Of a DNA stretch of 64,000 bases, positions 44,439-52,581 are shown in pieces (positions within the stretch are counted from its first letter, which is position 1; every line of letters begins with the position of its first letter). The DNA is from Aquidulcibacter paucihalophilus (lineage in GTDB: Bacteria; Pseudomonadota; Alphaproteobacteria; Caulobacterales; Caulobacteraceae). The translations under genes were made by a program, and so were the position numbers. The notes beneath the pieces were generated by a model. That model saw only the letters and a program-made list of their open reading frames with translations. It ran no database searches and was not told where the DNA came from. Location: contig CP127384.1 in the NCBI GenBank assembly GCA_030285985.1, positions 2,220,501 to 2,284,500 on the forward strand, in the 5' to 3' direction.

Positions 44439-45083
44439 TCAATCGTCGCCGTAGACTGTGCTCGGAATGCCGTTGCTGCGGAGCAGATCGGCGGCCAGCA
44501 GGTGCCGGTCACCGTACTGGGTCCCGTATTTCGCATGAAGTTCGGTGTACCAGATCGCCCGCCGCCGGGTCATCTCGGCGAGCAGAAGGCGCATTTCGTC
44601 GTAGCTATGCTTCTGAACCAGACGGTCGACCGTGGTGCAGTCCGGCGCCAGGGGCAACTGGATTTCGTGCCGGTGCCAGGCCCGGCCCTGGCCGAGCACG
44701 TCGAGATAATCCATCCGCGCAATATCGGACATGGCCATAACGGTCGGCTCGTCGAGCCCTTGAGCGAGGATGGCGGTGAGGTTCGCCATGCGTGCGGCGG
44801 CGGCCGCCTCGGTGCATGCGGTTTCCCAATCGCGGATGGAGCGCGCGACGACGCTTTCAGCCTTGATCGCCCGGATTTCAGACGAAAGCGCTGACGTGTC
44901 GCCCGCAATCCAGGCGTCAATGGCCGGGGTCAGCCGGGCTGCGGCGACACCCTCGCCAAAAGCCTTCTGCGCCCCCGGACTCACGGCCGGGACCGACGCG
45001 CCGTCAGAGCAGCCCGCAAGGAGCACAGCCAGGGCCAGCATACGCAGCCCCTGCCCGTGTGGTTGTCTGTCGACACGGCCCAT
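44439..45083 (-). CDS. Hypothetical lipoprotein
   Basis: 214 residues from the ATG at 45081-45083, preceded by a GGGGGGA ribosome-binding site. The lipobox MLALAVLLAGC places the lipidated cysteine near residue 25. The mature part is helical and alternates Ala/Arg/Glu, with three cysteines; no domain was recognised. Conserved-looking stretches are MDYLDVLGQGRAWHRHEIQL and EMTRRRAIWYTELHAKYGTQ. The open frame continues far upstream without a start context and overlaps the S41-like gene, so the shorter form is preferred. Role unknown. Confidence 0.65.
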   Translation of the reverse strand: MGRVDRQPHGQGLRMLALAVLLAGCSDGASVPAVSPGAQKAFGEGVAAARLTPAIDAWIAGDTSALSSEIRAIKAESVVARSIRDWETACTEAAAAARMANLTAILAQGLDEPTVMAMSDIARMDYLDVLGQGRAWHRHEIQLPLAPDCTTVDRLVQKHSYDEMRLLLAEMTRRRAIWYTELHAKYGTQYGDRHLLAADLLRSNGIPSTVYGDD

Positions 45084-45216
45084 TGTCGTCCCCCCGCCCC
45101 GGGTCCCTAGGGGAGGACAAGTCAACGGGGGTTTAACCGCTCGCCATCGGGGCAGACATCGGACAGCGGGGCGGCTCGGCTTCGTTTCAGCCGGGATGAC
45201 CAGAGGCGGTGCGGGA

Positions 45217-45253
45217 ATCGAAAAGGCCGGCCGGGATGCCCCGGCCGGCCTTT
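45217..45253 (-). terminator. Intrinsic terminator of the S41-like peptidase gene
   Basis: A 13-bp stem (45222-45234 / 45241-45253, GGCCGGCC core) with a 6-nt loop is followed on the minus strand by TTTTC. It lies 24 nt after the stop at 45277. Confidence 0.88.
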
Positions 45254-45276
45254 CCTGTCTCTCGAGACTGTCCTGC

Positions 45277-46767
45277 TTACTGGAACAGCGTTCCAACCCA
45301 GGTCCGGACCGCGGTCTCATCGACCGGGTTGCCGGTGTAAACGAGGCCCTGCGCGGGCGTGTAGGGCTGGTTGTTGGCGCGCGGGCGCGAGGTCCAGGCC
45401 TTGTGGCCGTAGCTGAGGTCCGAATAGTTCGACGGCAGGCGCAGCAGCGTCGGCTCGACGAAGATCGAGTCGGTCGCCGTGGTCGTGCCCGCGATGCGGA
45501 CGTTCGGCAGTTTCGACAACAGGTCCAGCGTGTCGAGGCAGCCACCCGAGCAACCGGCGTCGACCAGCACGATCACCGGCCCCTGGACGGGGTTGGGCGC
45601 GCCGGTGTCGGCCACGGCGGGTCGGCCCGCGAGGGTGAAGGTCGGACGGCCGGCGGCGATGGCGGCGTCAAAGGCGGCCACGATCTCGCGGGTCTGCTCG
45701 ATCACGGACATCGATTCCTGAACGAAATAGGGATCGGCCTCCATGCGGCCGAGGGCGGCGGCGTACCAGTCGCGGTTGCCCTGGGTGGCGCGGTAGGTGA
45801 TGTCACCGGCGGCCGGCTGGCGGCTGACCGTGAACTCCGGCGTCCAGATGCGGTTGGCCATGCCGTAGCCGCGGGCGGTCGAGGAGTTCTCGCCCGAACC
45901 CGAGGCGGCGCGCAGGTCCAGGACGAAGCCTTGCGGCCCGCGCAGGGTCGCGGCCTGGGCCTCGACGGCGGCGTTGAAGGCCGGCCAGCCGGCGCTGTCG
46001 GCGAAGGAATGAACGTGCAGCCACGGGCGGCCGTTGACCGTCTCAACAGCCAGCGGCGTTGCGGGCGGCATATATACGGTGGCGCGGTAGGCGGCCTCGA
46101 GGTCACCGGCAACGACCGGGATCGGGCGGATCTGGATGTCGCGCGGGCGGCCGCGGCCGGACTGGAAGCTGCACTGCGACGGCACGCCCGTGGTGAACGG
46201 GTTGTTCCGGTTCCACATCAGATAGGGGGCCGAGGTGACCCGGCCCGCCTCGGTCTCGAGGTTGCCTTCCCAGCGGTCCAGCTTGGCGCGGGCGAATTCC
46301 TCGATCGGGGTCAGGTTGCAGCCCGTGACCACGTCGCCGACCCGCGGCGCGCTGCGGGTGCCCGGCTTCACATAGGTCACGACATAGCGGCCATCACGCC
46401 AGCCGGTGGCGAAGCCCGGCCAGCTGATGCCGAAATAGGGGCCCATGCCTTCAAAGGTCGGGCTGACCAGGATGTTCGAATCGCGGAAGCCGCCGGCGTA
46501 GTAGCGCAGCAGATAGGCGTGGCTGTCGCCGCTGTTCACGCGCGACGAAAGACCCAGCGCTTCCTGCAGACCGCTGTCCAGCCAGGCGCGGAAGCCCTGG
46601 CTGGCCGTGCCCTGAACCGCGGGGGCGGGGTGGTTGGCGGCCAGTTCGTCGTGCGACCTTTGAAGATCCTGCCGCGCCAGGGCCCGGAAATCCTGGGCGG
46701 AGGCGGCGCTGACGCTGACAACGAGCGACAGGGCGGCGGCGGCGACAAAGGTAAGCGGTCGGGACAT
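45277..46767 (-). CDS. Secreted S41-like (tail-specific protease fold) protein
   Basis: 496 residues with a signal peptide (cleavage near residue 24, ASAQ). It has an N-terminal helical domain, a PDZ-like middle (FGISWPGFATGWRDGRYVVT, then PRVGDVVTGCNLTPIEEF), then the S41 crotonase-like core: VNGRPWLHVHSFADSAGWPA, GPQGFVLDLRAASGSGENSS and VIVLVDAGCSGGCLDTLDLL. The nucleophile would be S407 in the CSGGC segment, flanked by two cysteines that could form a disulfide. The usual Lys/Glu partners could not be placed, so activity is uncertain. Expected in the periplasm. A terminator follows. Confidence 0.75.
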   Translation of the reverse strand: MSRPLTFVAAAALSLVVSVSAASAQDFRALARQDLQRSHDELAANHPAPAVQGTASQGFRAWLDSGLQEALGLSSRVNSGDSHAYLLRYYAGGFRDSNILVSPTFEGMGPYFGISWPGFATGWRDGRYVVTYVKPGTRSAPRVGDVVTGCNLTPIEEFARAKLDRWEGNLETEAGRVTSAPYLMWNRNNPFTTGVPSQCSFQSGRGRPRDIQIRPIPVVAGDLEAAYRATVYMPPATPLAVETVNGRPWLHVHSFADSAGWPAFNAAVEAQAATLRGPQGFVLDLRAASGSGENSSTARGYGMANRIWTPEFTVSRQPAAGDITYRATQGNRDWYAAALGRMEADPYFVQESMSVIEQTREIVAAFDAAIAAGRPTFTLAGRPAVADTGAPNPVQGPVIVLVDAGCSGGCLDTLDLLSKLPNVRIAGTTTATDSIFVEPTLLRLPSNYSDLSYGHKAWTSRPRANNQPYTPAQGLVYTGNPVDETAVRTWVGTLFQ

Positions 46768-46986
46768 CAGGTCAGGCTCCAGGCCAGTAAGCGGGACAGG
46801 GACGGATCAAGATTGAAAGAATGGCAATGAATGGAACTCGAACGGGTTAAACCCCATCGGAACCGCCCTTGCCAAGCCCATACCCGGCTCAGGTGAACGC
46901 CCCCTCGGTTTACTCCCGTGGGATCGCGGCCTAATCGGGGCGATCACCCCACGCTGCGATCACGTTCGCTTCATATTCAAAGACAC

Positions 46987-48984
46987 ATGTTCTCCAAAAT
47001 CCTGATCGCCAACCGCGGCGAGATCGCCGTCCGCATCATCAAGACCTGCCGCCGCATGGGCATTGCCACAGTGCAGGTCTATTCCGAAGCCGACGCCGGT
47101 TCGCTGGCGGTCGAAATGGCCGACGAGGCGGTGCTGATCGGCCCGGCCCCCGCCGCCCAGTCCTATCTGCTCGCGGACAGGATCGTCGAAGCGGTGCGTC
47201 AAACGGGCGCGGAGGCGGTCCACCCCGGCTTCGGCTTCCTCAGCGAGAACGCCGGCTTCGCCCGCCGCCTGCGTGATGAGGGCATCGCCTTCATCGGTCC
47301 GAATCCCGAAGCGATCGACGCCATGGGCGACAAGATCAGCTCCAAGAAGCTGGCCGCCGCCGCCGGTGTCTCCACCGTCCCGGGCCATATGGGCCTGATC
47401 GAGACGACAGAAGAGGCGGTCCGCATCGCCAATGAGATCGGCTATCCGATCATGATCAAGGCTTCGGCCGGCGGCGGCGGCAAGGGCATCCGCGTCGCCC
47501 ACTCCGACGCCGACATGGCCGAGGGCTTCGCCGCAGTGAAGGCCGAGGCGCTCAACGCCTTCGGCGACGACCGCGTCTTCCTCGAGAAATTCATCATCGA
47601 CCCGCGCCACATCGAGATCCAGGTGATGGGCGACAAGCACGGCCACGTCGTCCACCTGTTCGAGCGCGAATGCTCGATCCAGCGGCGGAACCAGAAGGTC
47701 ATCGAGGAGGCCCCCTCCCCGCTGCTCGATCCGGCCACCCGCGACGCCATGGGTGCCCAGGCCGTCGCCCTGGCCAAGGCCGTGAACTACGACAGTGCCG
47801 GCACGGTCGAGTTCGTCGCGGGTCAGGACAAGTCGTTTTATTTCCTTGAGATGAACACGCGACTTCAGGTCGAACATCCGGTGACCGAACTGATTACCGG
47901 CGTCGATCTGGTCGAGCAGATGATCCGTTCCGCCTGGGGCGAGAGCCTGGCCTTCGAGCAGAAGGACCTCGCCATCAACGGCTGGGCCATCGAGAGCCGC
48001 ATCTATGCCGAGGACCCCTACCGCGGCTTCCTGCCCTCGATCGGCCGCCTTGTCCGCTACGAACAGCCCGAGGAAGGCGACCAGGGGGACTATATCGTCC
48101 GCAACGATTCCGGCGTCCGCGAGGGCGACGAGATCTCCATGTTCTACGACCCCATGATCGCCAAACTGTGCGCCTGGGGCGAGACCCGCGACGCCGCCGT
48201 CGACGGCATGGCCCGGGCGCTGGAGGACACCCACATCCAGGGCGTCGGCCACAACATCCCCTTCCTCGCCGCGGTCATGGACCAGCCCCGCTTCCGCTCG
48301 GGCAACATCTCGACCAGCTACATCAAGGACGAGTTCCCCGACGGCTTCCACGGCCTGATGCCGGACCGCCGCCAGACCGACATCCTGATCGCCTCGGCCG
48401 CCGCGATGAACGAGATCGCGGCCGAAGCGTCCGGCGACCCCTCCGGCCGCACCGACTGGATCGTCCTCATCGCCACGGGATCAGGCGCAGGAGAGGCCCA
48501 TGGCGTCTCGCTCGCCTATGACGACGATGAGGCCCTGACCCTCGACCTCGCCGGTGAGGAGCGCGCGCTGCAGCTCAGCGACATCGACTGGCGCCCGGGC
48601 CTGGCCCAGTTCCGCGCCGTGCTGGACGGCGTCCCCTTCACCGCCGAGGTTGCCCGCGTCGCCGACGGCTTCAGCATCCGCACCCGCGCGGCTCGCGCCC
48701 GCGTCCGCGTCCTCAGCCCCGCCGTCGCCGCCCTCTACGCCCGCCTGCCGGAGAAGGTCGCCGCCGACACCTCGAAGCTGATCCAGTCCCCCATGCCCGG
48801 CCTCGTCGTCTCCATCCCGGTGACCGTCGGCCAGGAGGTCAAGACCGGCGAGACCGTCGCGATCATCGAGGCCATGAAGATGCAGAACATCCTCAAGGCC
48901 GAGCGGGACGGCGTGGTGAAGGCCGTCAGCGCCGCGGCGGGCGACCCGGTGGCCGCGGATGACGTGCTGGTGGAGTTCGAATAG
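46987..48984 (+). CDS. pccA: Propionyl-CoA carboxylase alpha subunit
   Basis: Biotin carboxylase plus carrier subunit that, with PccB, turns propionyl-CoA into methylmalonyl-CoA. 665 residues from the ATG at 46987; the open frame upstream lacks a site. Motifs: SKILIANRGEIAVRIIKTCR, ATP-grasp KASAGGGGKGIRVAHSDADM, RHIEIQVMGDKHGHVVHLFE, EMNTRLQVEHPVTELITGVD, and the biotin lysine in IIEAMKMQNILKAERD. It is closer to PCC than to the MCC alpha at 29651 in its long BT domain and C-terminus. The partner pccB is not in the window. Confidence 0.9.
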   Translation: MFSKILIANRGEIAVRIIKTCRRMGIATVQVYSEADAGSLAVEMADEAVLIGPAPAAQSYLLADRIVEAVRQTGAEAVHPGFGFLSENAGFARRLRDEGIAFIGPNPEAIDAMGDKISSKKLAAAAGVSTVPGHMGLIETTEEAVRIANEIGYPIMIKASAGGGGKGIRVAHSDADMAEGFAAVKAEALNAFGDDRVFLEKFIIDPRHIEIQVMGDKHGHVVHLFERECSIQRRNQKVIEEAPSPLLDPATRDAMGAQAVALAKAVNYDSAGTVEFVAGQDKSFYFLEMNTRLQVEHPVTELITGVDLVEQMIRSAWGESLAFEQKDLAINGWAIESRIYAEDPYRGFLPSIGRLVRYEQPEEGDQGDYIVRNDSGVREGDEISMFYDPMIAKLCAWGETRDAAVDGMARALEDTHIQGVGHNIPFLAAVMDQPRFRSGNISTSYIKDEFPDGFHGLMPDRRQTDILIASAAAMNEIAAEASGDPSGRTDWIVLIATGSGAGEAHGVSLAYDDDEALTLDLAGEERALQLSDIDWRPGLAQFRAVLDGVPFTAEVARVADGFSIRTRAARARVRVLSPAVAALYARLPEKVAADTSKLIQSPMPGLVVSIPVTVGQEVKTGETVAIIEAMKMQNILKAERDGVVKAVSAAAGDPVAADDVLVEFE

Positions 48985-48987
48985 GGG

Positions 48988-49248
48988 TCAGCCCTGCCGC
49001 ACGAACCGCAGCCCGCGCAGCAGTGGGTCGCTGTAGCTGAAGCTGGTCACTTCGCCGTCTGCGTTGCGGTGAAACCGCGCAATCATCGCCCCTTGCCGGA
49101 ACAGGTCCGGCGAGGCCTCCGCCAGCTCCAGCCGCCCGAGCGATCCCCGCCCGAAGCGCACGGCCACGCCCCCGGCGGCGACCATGACCTCGGCGGAGGC
49201 GGCGGATTCCCCGGCGTAGCATCCGGCGTAGGCGTGCAAGGCAGGCAT
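48988..49248 (-). CDS. Small hypothetical protein with beta-lactamase-tail-like domain
   Basis: 86 residues from the second ATG of an ATGATG pair (49246-49251). It is all-beta by pattern: YAGCYAGESAASAEVMVAAG, SLGRLELAEASPDLFRQGAM and FHRNADGEVTSFSYSDPLLR. This resembles the small C-terminal beta domain found after serine beta-lactamase-like hydrolases, here standing alone. The open frame runs upstream into lipB, but the extra residues look non-coding. A short frame upstream ends in a stop overlapping the ATGATG, so coupled or slipped translation is possible. Function unknown. Confidence 0.55.
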   Translation of the reverse strand: MPALHAYAGCYAGESAASAEVMVAAGGVAVRFGRGSLGRLELAEASPDLFRQGAMIARFHRNADGEVTSFSYSDPLLRGLRFVRQG

Positions 49249-49363
49249 CATGACGGCGTCCCGGTCAGCGAGGCCTGCACCGTGACCGCCGCGCCCATGA
49301 GCGGCATGAGCGAAACCTGAGCATTCGCTGAAACCGCAGCACTCGTGAGGGCAACGCGACGCC

Positions 49364-50080
49364 TCAGATCGGTGCTGCGCCCTCAACGACCGCTCCGAAC
49401 ACCCGTCGGAAGCTGGTCCGAAGCGCCGCGTCCGCCTCATCCATCGTCGCCGGCACGCCCAGATCGACCAGGCTGGTCACCCCATGCTCGGCGATGCCGC
49501 ACGGGACGATGCCGCTGAAGTGGTCCAGGTCCGGCTCCACGTTCAGGCTGATGCCGTGGAAACTGACCCATTTGCGAACCTTGACGCCGATGGCGGCGAT
49601 CTTGTCCTCCCGGCTCCAGCCCGGGCCCTTGCGCTCGACCCAGACGCCGACGCGACCCTCGCGCACATCGGCCGGCACGCCGAATTCACCGAGCGCGCCG
49701 ATGATCCACTGCTCCAGCCCCCGCACGAAGATCCGCACATCCTTGCCGCGGTGGTTCAGGTCCAGCATCACATAGGCCACCCGCTGACCCGGCCCGTGAT
49801 AGGTGAACTGCCCGCCCCGGCCGCTGCGGTGGACGGGGAAGCGCGCCGCGTCCAGCAGGTCGCCGTCCTTCGAGGAAACGCCCGCCGTGTAAAGCGGTGG
49901 ATGCTCCAGCAGCCAGATCAACTCCCCCGCCTCGCCCGCGGCGATGGCCGCCGCCCGGGCCTCCATGGCCGCGACGGCCTCATCATAGGGAACGTAGCCG
50001 GTCGACACCGCCCATTCGACCGGGCGGCCGTCGGTACGGACCAGCTTCGACAGGGTTTCGCTTAAGGCTTGGGAAAGCAT
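49364..50080 (-). CDS. lipB: Lipoyl(octanoyl) transferase
   Basis: Transfers octanoyl groups from acyl carrier protein to lipoate-dependent enzymes. 238 residues from the ATG at 50078-50080, with GGAGG upstream; a start 12 codons earlier is less likely. Key elements: [59 protein letters not shown] (catalytic lysine region) and [20 protein letters not shown], where the cysteine is the acyl acceptor. It is divergent from the fliN-like gene, the starts being 30 bp apart. Confidence 0.95.
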   Translation of the reverse strand: MLSQALSETLSKLVRTDGRPVEWAVSTGYVPYDEAVAAMEARAAAIAAGEAGELIWLLEHPPLYTAGVSSKDGDLLDAARFPVHRSGRGGQFTYHGPGQRVAYVMLDLNHRGKDVRIFVRGLEQWIIGALGEFGVPADVREGRVGVWVERKGPGWSREDKIAAIGVKVRKWVSFHGISLNVEPDLDHFSGIVPCGIAEHGVTSLVDLGVPATMDEADAALRTSFRRVFGAVVEGAAPI

Positions 50081-50110
50081 GACGCCTCCAATGTGGGGGT
50101 CGGGAGCGCC

Positions 50111-50419
50111 ATGCAAGTCAACATCGCCCAGAACCCCGTCTCCTCAGCGTCAGCGTCAGAGTGCCCAGTGAGTCAGATCGAAGCCGTCGAAGTCGAAATT
50201 TCGGTCGTCCTGGGGCGTTCCGTCCTGCCGATGAGTCAGCTGCTGCGGATGGGCCGCGGGGCGGTGATCCCGCTTGACGCCTCGGAAACCGACGAAGTCT
50301 GGATCCTCGCCAACAACCATCCGGTGGCCCGCGGCGAGATCGAAATCCGCGACGACCGCATCGCGATCACGGTGACCCGGGCGGCGGATGTTTACGACTT
50401 CATGGCCGGAGCGGCCTGA
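50111..50419 (+). CDS. fliN: FliN/SpoA-domain flagellar switch-like protein
   Basis: 102 residues from the ATG at 50111 (GGGAG upstream). The SpoA fold is evident: [40 protein letters not shown] and [20 protein letters not shown]. FliN forms the bottom of the C-ring with FliM and FliG and controls rotation. The gene is isolated from other flagellar genes: the fliM operon lies 13 kb away. It could be the real FliN or a paralogue. The heptad-repeat arm of element E begins 5 nt after its stop. Confidence 0.88.
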   Translation: MQVNIAQNPVSSASASECPVSQIEAVEVEISVVLGRSVLPMSQLLRMGRGAVIPLDASETDEVWILANNHPVARGEIEIRDDRIAITVTRAADVYDFMAGAA

Positions 50420-50422
50420 GGT

Positions 50423-50462
<40 letters not shown>

Positions 50463-50485
50463 TGTAGCGCGGGACGGAGGGTCAC

Positions 50486-50860
50486 ATGGCCGAAGTGCGC
50501 AGCTATCGAGACCTTCTTGTCTGGCAGCGAGCCATGGACCTTGCGGCCGCTACCTACGAACTTAGCCGCGCCTATCCTCGCGATGAGCAGTTCGGCCTGA
50601 CCTCGCAAACGCGTAGAGCGGCCACATCAATCGCAGCCAACATAGCCGAGGGCTACGGACGATCGACGAAGCCGGCCTATCTGAACTTCCTCCGGATCGC
50701 GCAAGGCTCGCTCAAAGAGCTGGAAACGCATCTGATCCTTGCCGAGCGGGTCGGCGTGACCGCTTCCGGATCAACCGACAGCCTTCTGAGCGCCGCCGAT
50801 GAACTCGGAAGAATGCTCAATAGCCTCATCTCCAAACTGCAAAGCCATTCCGCGCGATGA
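50486..50860 (+). CDS. Four-helix-bundle protein of the S23/IVP family
   Basis: 124 residues with GGAGGG before the ATG. It has the full family pattern: YRDLLVWQRAMDLAAATYEL, FGLTSQTRRAATSIAANIAE, GYGRSTKPAYLNFLRIAQGS, LKELETHLILAERVGV and a last helix to residue 120. These are small pentameric helical bundles first seen encoded within intervening sequences of 23S rRNA, related to Avd of diversity-generating retroelements; a nucleic-acid-binding role is likely but not defined. Here the gene is outside rRNA, tightly enclosed by heptad-repeat arms. Part of the gene (near 50821) has lower GC than its neighbours. Confidence 0.93.
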   Translation: MAEVRSYRDLLVWQRAMDLAAATYELSRAYPRDEQFGLTSQTRRAATSIAANIAEGYGRSTKPAYLNFLRIAQGSLKELETHLILAERVGVTASGSTDSLLSAADELGRMLNSLISKLQSHSAR

Positions 50861-50872
50861 AGGGCGCTTTTT

Positions 50873-50905
50873 CCTACTGCCTACTGCCTACTGCCTAATC
50901 CCTAT
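50873..50905 (-). repeat. Right arm of element E: CCTACTG units fused to a TAATCCC unit
   Basis: Three exact CCTACTG copies (50873-50893) complement the left arm, then CCTAATCCCTAT (50894-50905) introduces the GGGATTA heptad of elements A and C. It lies 12 nt after the S23/IVP stop. Confidence 0.9.
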
Positions 50906-50958
50906 TCAGCCCCTTCCCTTCCACGCCGACCTCCGCTATCAGCCCCCCTCCGATGCGA

Positions 50959-51045
50959 GCGGTCGTGGCGGAATTGGTAGACGCGCAGCGTTGAGGTCGC
51001 TGTTCCCTAACCGGAGTGGAAGTTCGAGTCTTCTCGACCGCACCA
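50959..51045 (+). tRNA. tRNA-Leu (anticodon GAG)
   Basis: 87 nt with encoded CCA and the long variable arm expected for leucine. The acceptor GCGGTCG (50959-50965) pairs with CGACCGC (51035-51041). The anticodon loop TTGAGGT gives GAG and the discriminator is A. It sits between element E and mgtE. Confidence 0.95.
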
Positions 51046-51104
51046 TCTGATTTGACAGGGCGAAACATCGGCGAACAGCTGATCTGAAAACAGGGGGGCC
51101 AAGC

Positions 51105-52517
51105 GTGAGCAAGTTCGCAGACGCCCCCCTGCCCGTCGCCTCCCAGACTGAAATCGAGCACGTGGCACTGGATGAGGACTATGTCCTCACCGCGCATTTC
51201 GTCGAGAAGGTCGTCGACGCCTCCGACTCCGGCGACGGGCTGAAGCTCCGTTCGCTGCTGGAAGACCTGCACCCCGCCGACGTCGCCGACCTGATGGGCT
51301 TCCTGACCGCCGAGCACCGTGCGGTCGTCGTGCTGTGGATGCCGCCCGACCTGCTGGCCGAGACCCTGCCGGAGCTGGACGACAACATCCGCGAGGAAGT
51401 GCTCGAGCGCGTCCCGCACCTGACCCTGGCCGAGGCGCTGCAGGAGCTGGACTCCGACGACGCTGCCCTGGTGGTCGAGGATCTGGAGGACGACCAGCGC
51501 GAGAAGGTGCTGGCGGCCATGCCCGAGGTCGACCGCGCCGCGATCGAGAACTCGCTGCGCTATGACGAGGATTCCGCCGGTCGCCTGATGCAGCGCGAGG
51601 TGATGGCCGCGCCGTCGTTCTGGAACGTCGGTGACACCATCGACCACATCCGCAAACAGGGCGAAGATCTGCCCGAGCTGTTCTTCGACATCTATATCGT
51701 CGATCCGCTGAACAAGCCGGTCGGCGGCCTGCCCGTCAGCGGCCTGCTCCGCGCGGCCCGCTCGATCGCCCTCGTCGACATCATGGAGCCGATCAATGCG
51801 ATCGCTGTCGACCAGGACCAGGAAGAAGTCGCCTACATCTTCGAGAAATATCACCTGATCTCGGCCCCCGTCGTCGACGCGGCAGGCCGGCTGGTCGGTC
51901 AGATTACCGTCGATGACATCGTCAACATCATCCAGGAAGAGAACCGCGAGGACATCCTGCGCCTCGCCGGCGTCTCGGATGAGGACCGCGGCTCGTCCGT
52001 GTCCGAGATCGTGCGCGGCCGCGTGCCGTGGCTGGCGATCAACCTCGGTACGGCGGTGCTCGGCTCGATCGTCATCTCCTGGTTCGAGGTCACCATCGCC
52101 CAGATCGTGGCGCTGGTGATCCTCCTGCCCATCGTCTCGGCCATCGGGGGCAATGCCGGTACCCAGGCCCTGACCGTGACGGTGCGCGCCCTGGCGACGC
52201 GCGAGCTGAACAGTTCCAACGCGGCCCGCACCTTCCGCCGCGAGCTGGCCGTCGGTCTCGCCAACGGTCTCGTGCTGGCCCCCCTGATCGGGACGGCCGC
52301 CGGCCTGTGGTTCCGGGACTGGCGCATCGGCGCCGTGATCGGCATGGCCATGGTGCTGAACCTGCTGGTGGCCGCCACGGTCGGTGTCCTGACCCCCCTG
52401 ACCCTGTCCCGGCTGAAGTTTGACCCGGCCGTATCCTCCGCCGTCTTCGTGACGGCGACGACGGACTTCTTCGGCTTTTTGATCTTCCTCGGTCTCGCCA
52501 CCCTCGTCCTGCTGTAG
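51105..52517 (+). CDS. mgtE: Magnesium transporter MgtE
   Basis: 470 residues from a GTG at 51105 with AGGGGGG upstream. The cytoplasmic N-domain (DLHPADVADLMGFLTAEHRA and repeated helical units) is followed by two CBS domains (VDIMEPINAIAVDQDQEEVA, GRLVGQITVDDIVNIIQEEN) and five membrane helices with the pore region AIGGNAGTQALTVTVRALAT. MgtE is a dimeric Mg2+ channel gated by cytoplasmic Mg2+ binding to the N and CBS domains. No M-box-like leader was recognised in the 59 nt after tRNA-Leu. Confidence 0.95.
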   Translation: MSKFADAPLPVASQTEIEHVALDEDYVLTAHFVEKVVDASDSGDGLKLRSLLEDLHPADVADLMGFLTAEHRAVVVLWMPPDLLAETLPELDDNIREEVLERVPHLTLAEALQELDSDDAALVVEDLEDDQREKVLAAMPEVDRAAIENSLRYDEDSAGRLMQREVMAAPSFWNVGDTIDHIRKQGEDLPELFFDIYIVDPLNKPVGGLPVSGLLRAARSIALVDIMEPINAIAVDQDQEEVAYIFEKYHLISAPVVDAAGRLVGQITVDDIVNIIQEENREDILRLAGVSDEDRGSSVSEIVRGRVPWLAINLGTAVLGSIVISWFEVTIAQIVALVILLPIVSAIGGNAGTQALTVTVRALATRELNSSNAARTFRRELAVGLANGLVLAPLIGTAAGLWFRDWRIGAVIGMAMVLNLLVAATVGVLTPLTLSRLKFDPAVSSAVFVTATTDFFGFLIFLGLATLVLL

Positions 52518-52581
52518 AACGGCGCGTCCCTTGCTGGCTCTCTGATCGGGCGAGCGCGCCCGTCTCGATTTGGGTCAATCC

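Noticed and set aside
44439..45545. Long form of the lipoprotein gene (368 codons)
   Set aside because: The upstream 154 codons overlap the S41-like gene and have no start context; the lipobox and GGGGGGA site support the start at 45083.
44770..46830. 686-codon plus-strand frame
   Set aside because: Antisense to the S41-like protein and lipoprotein genes, both of which have signal sequences and ribosome-binding sites.
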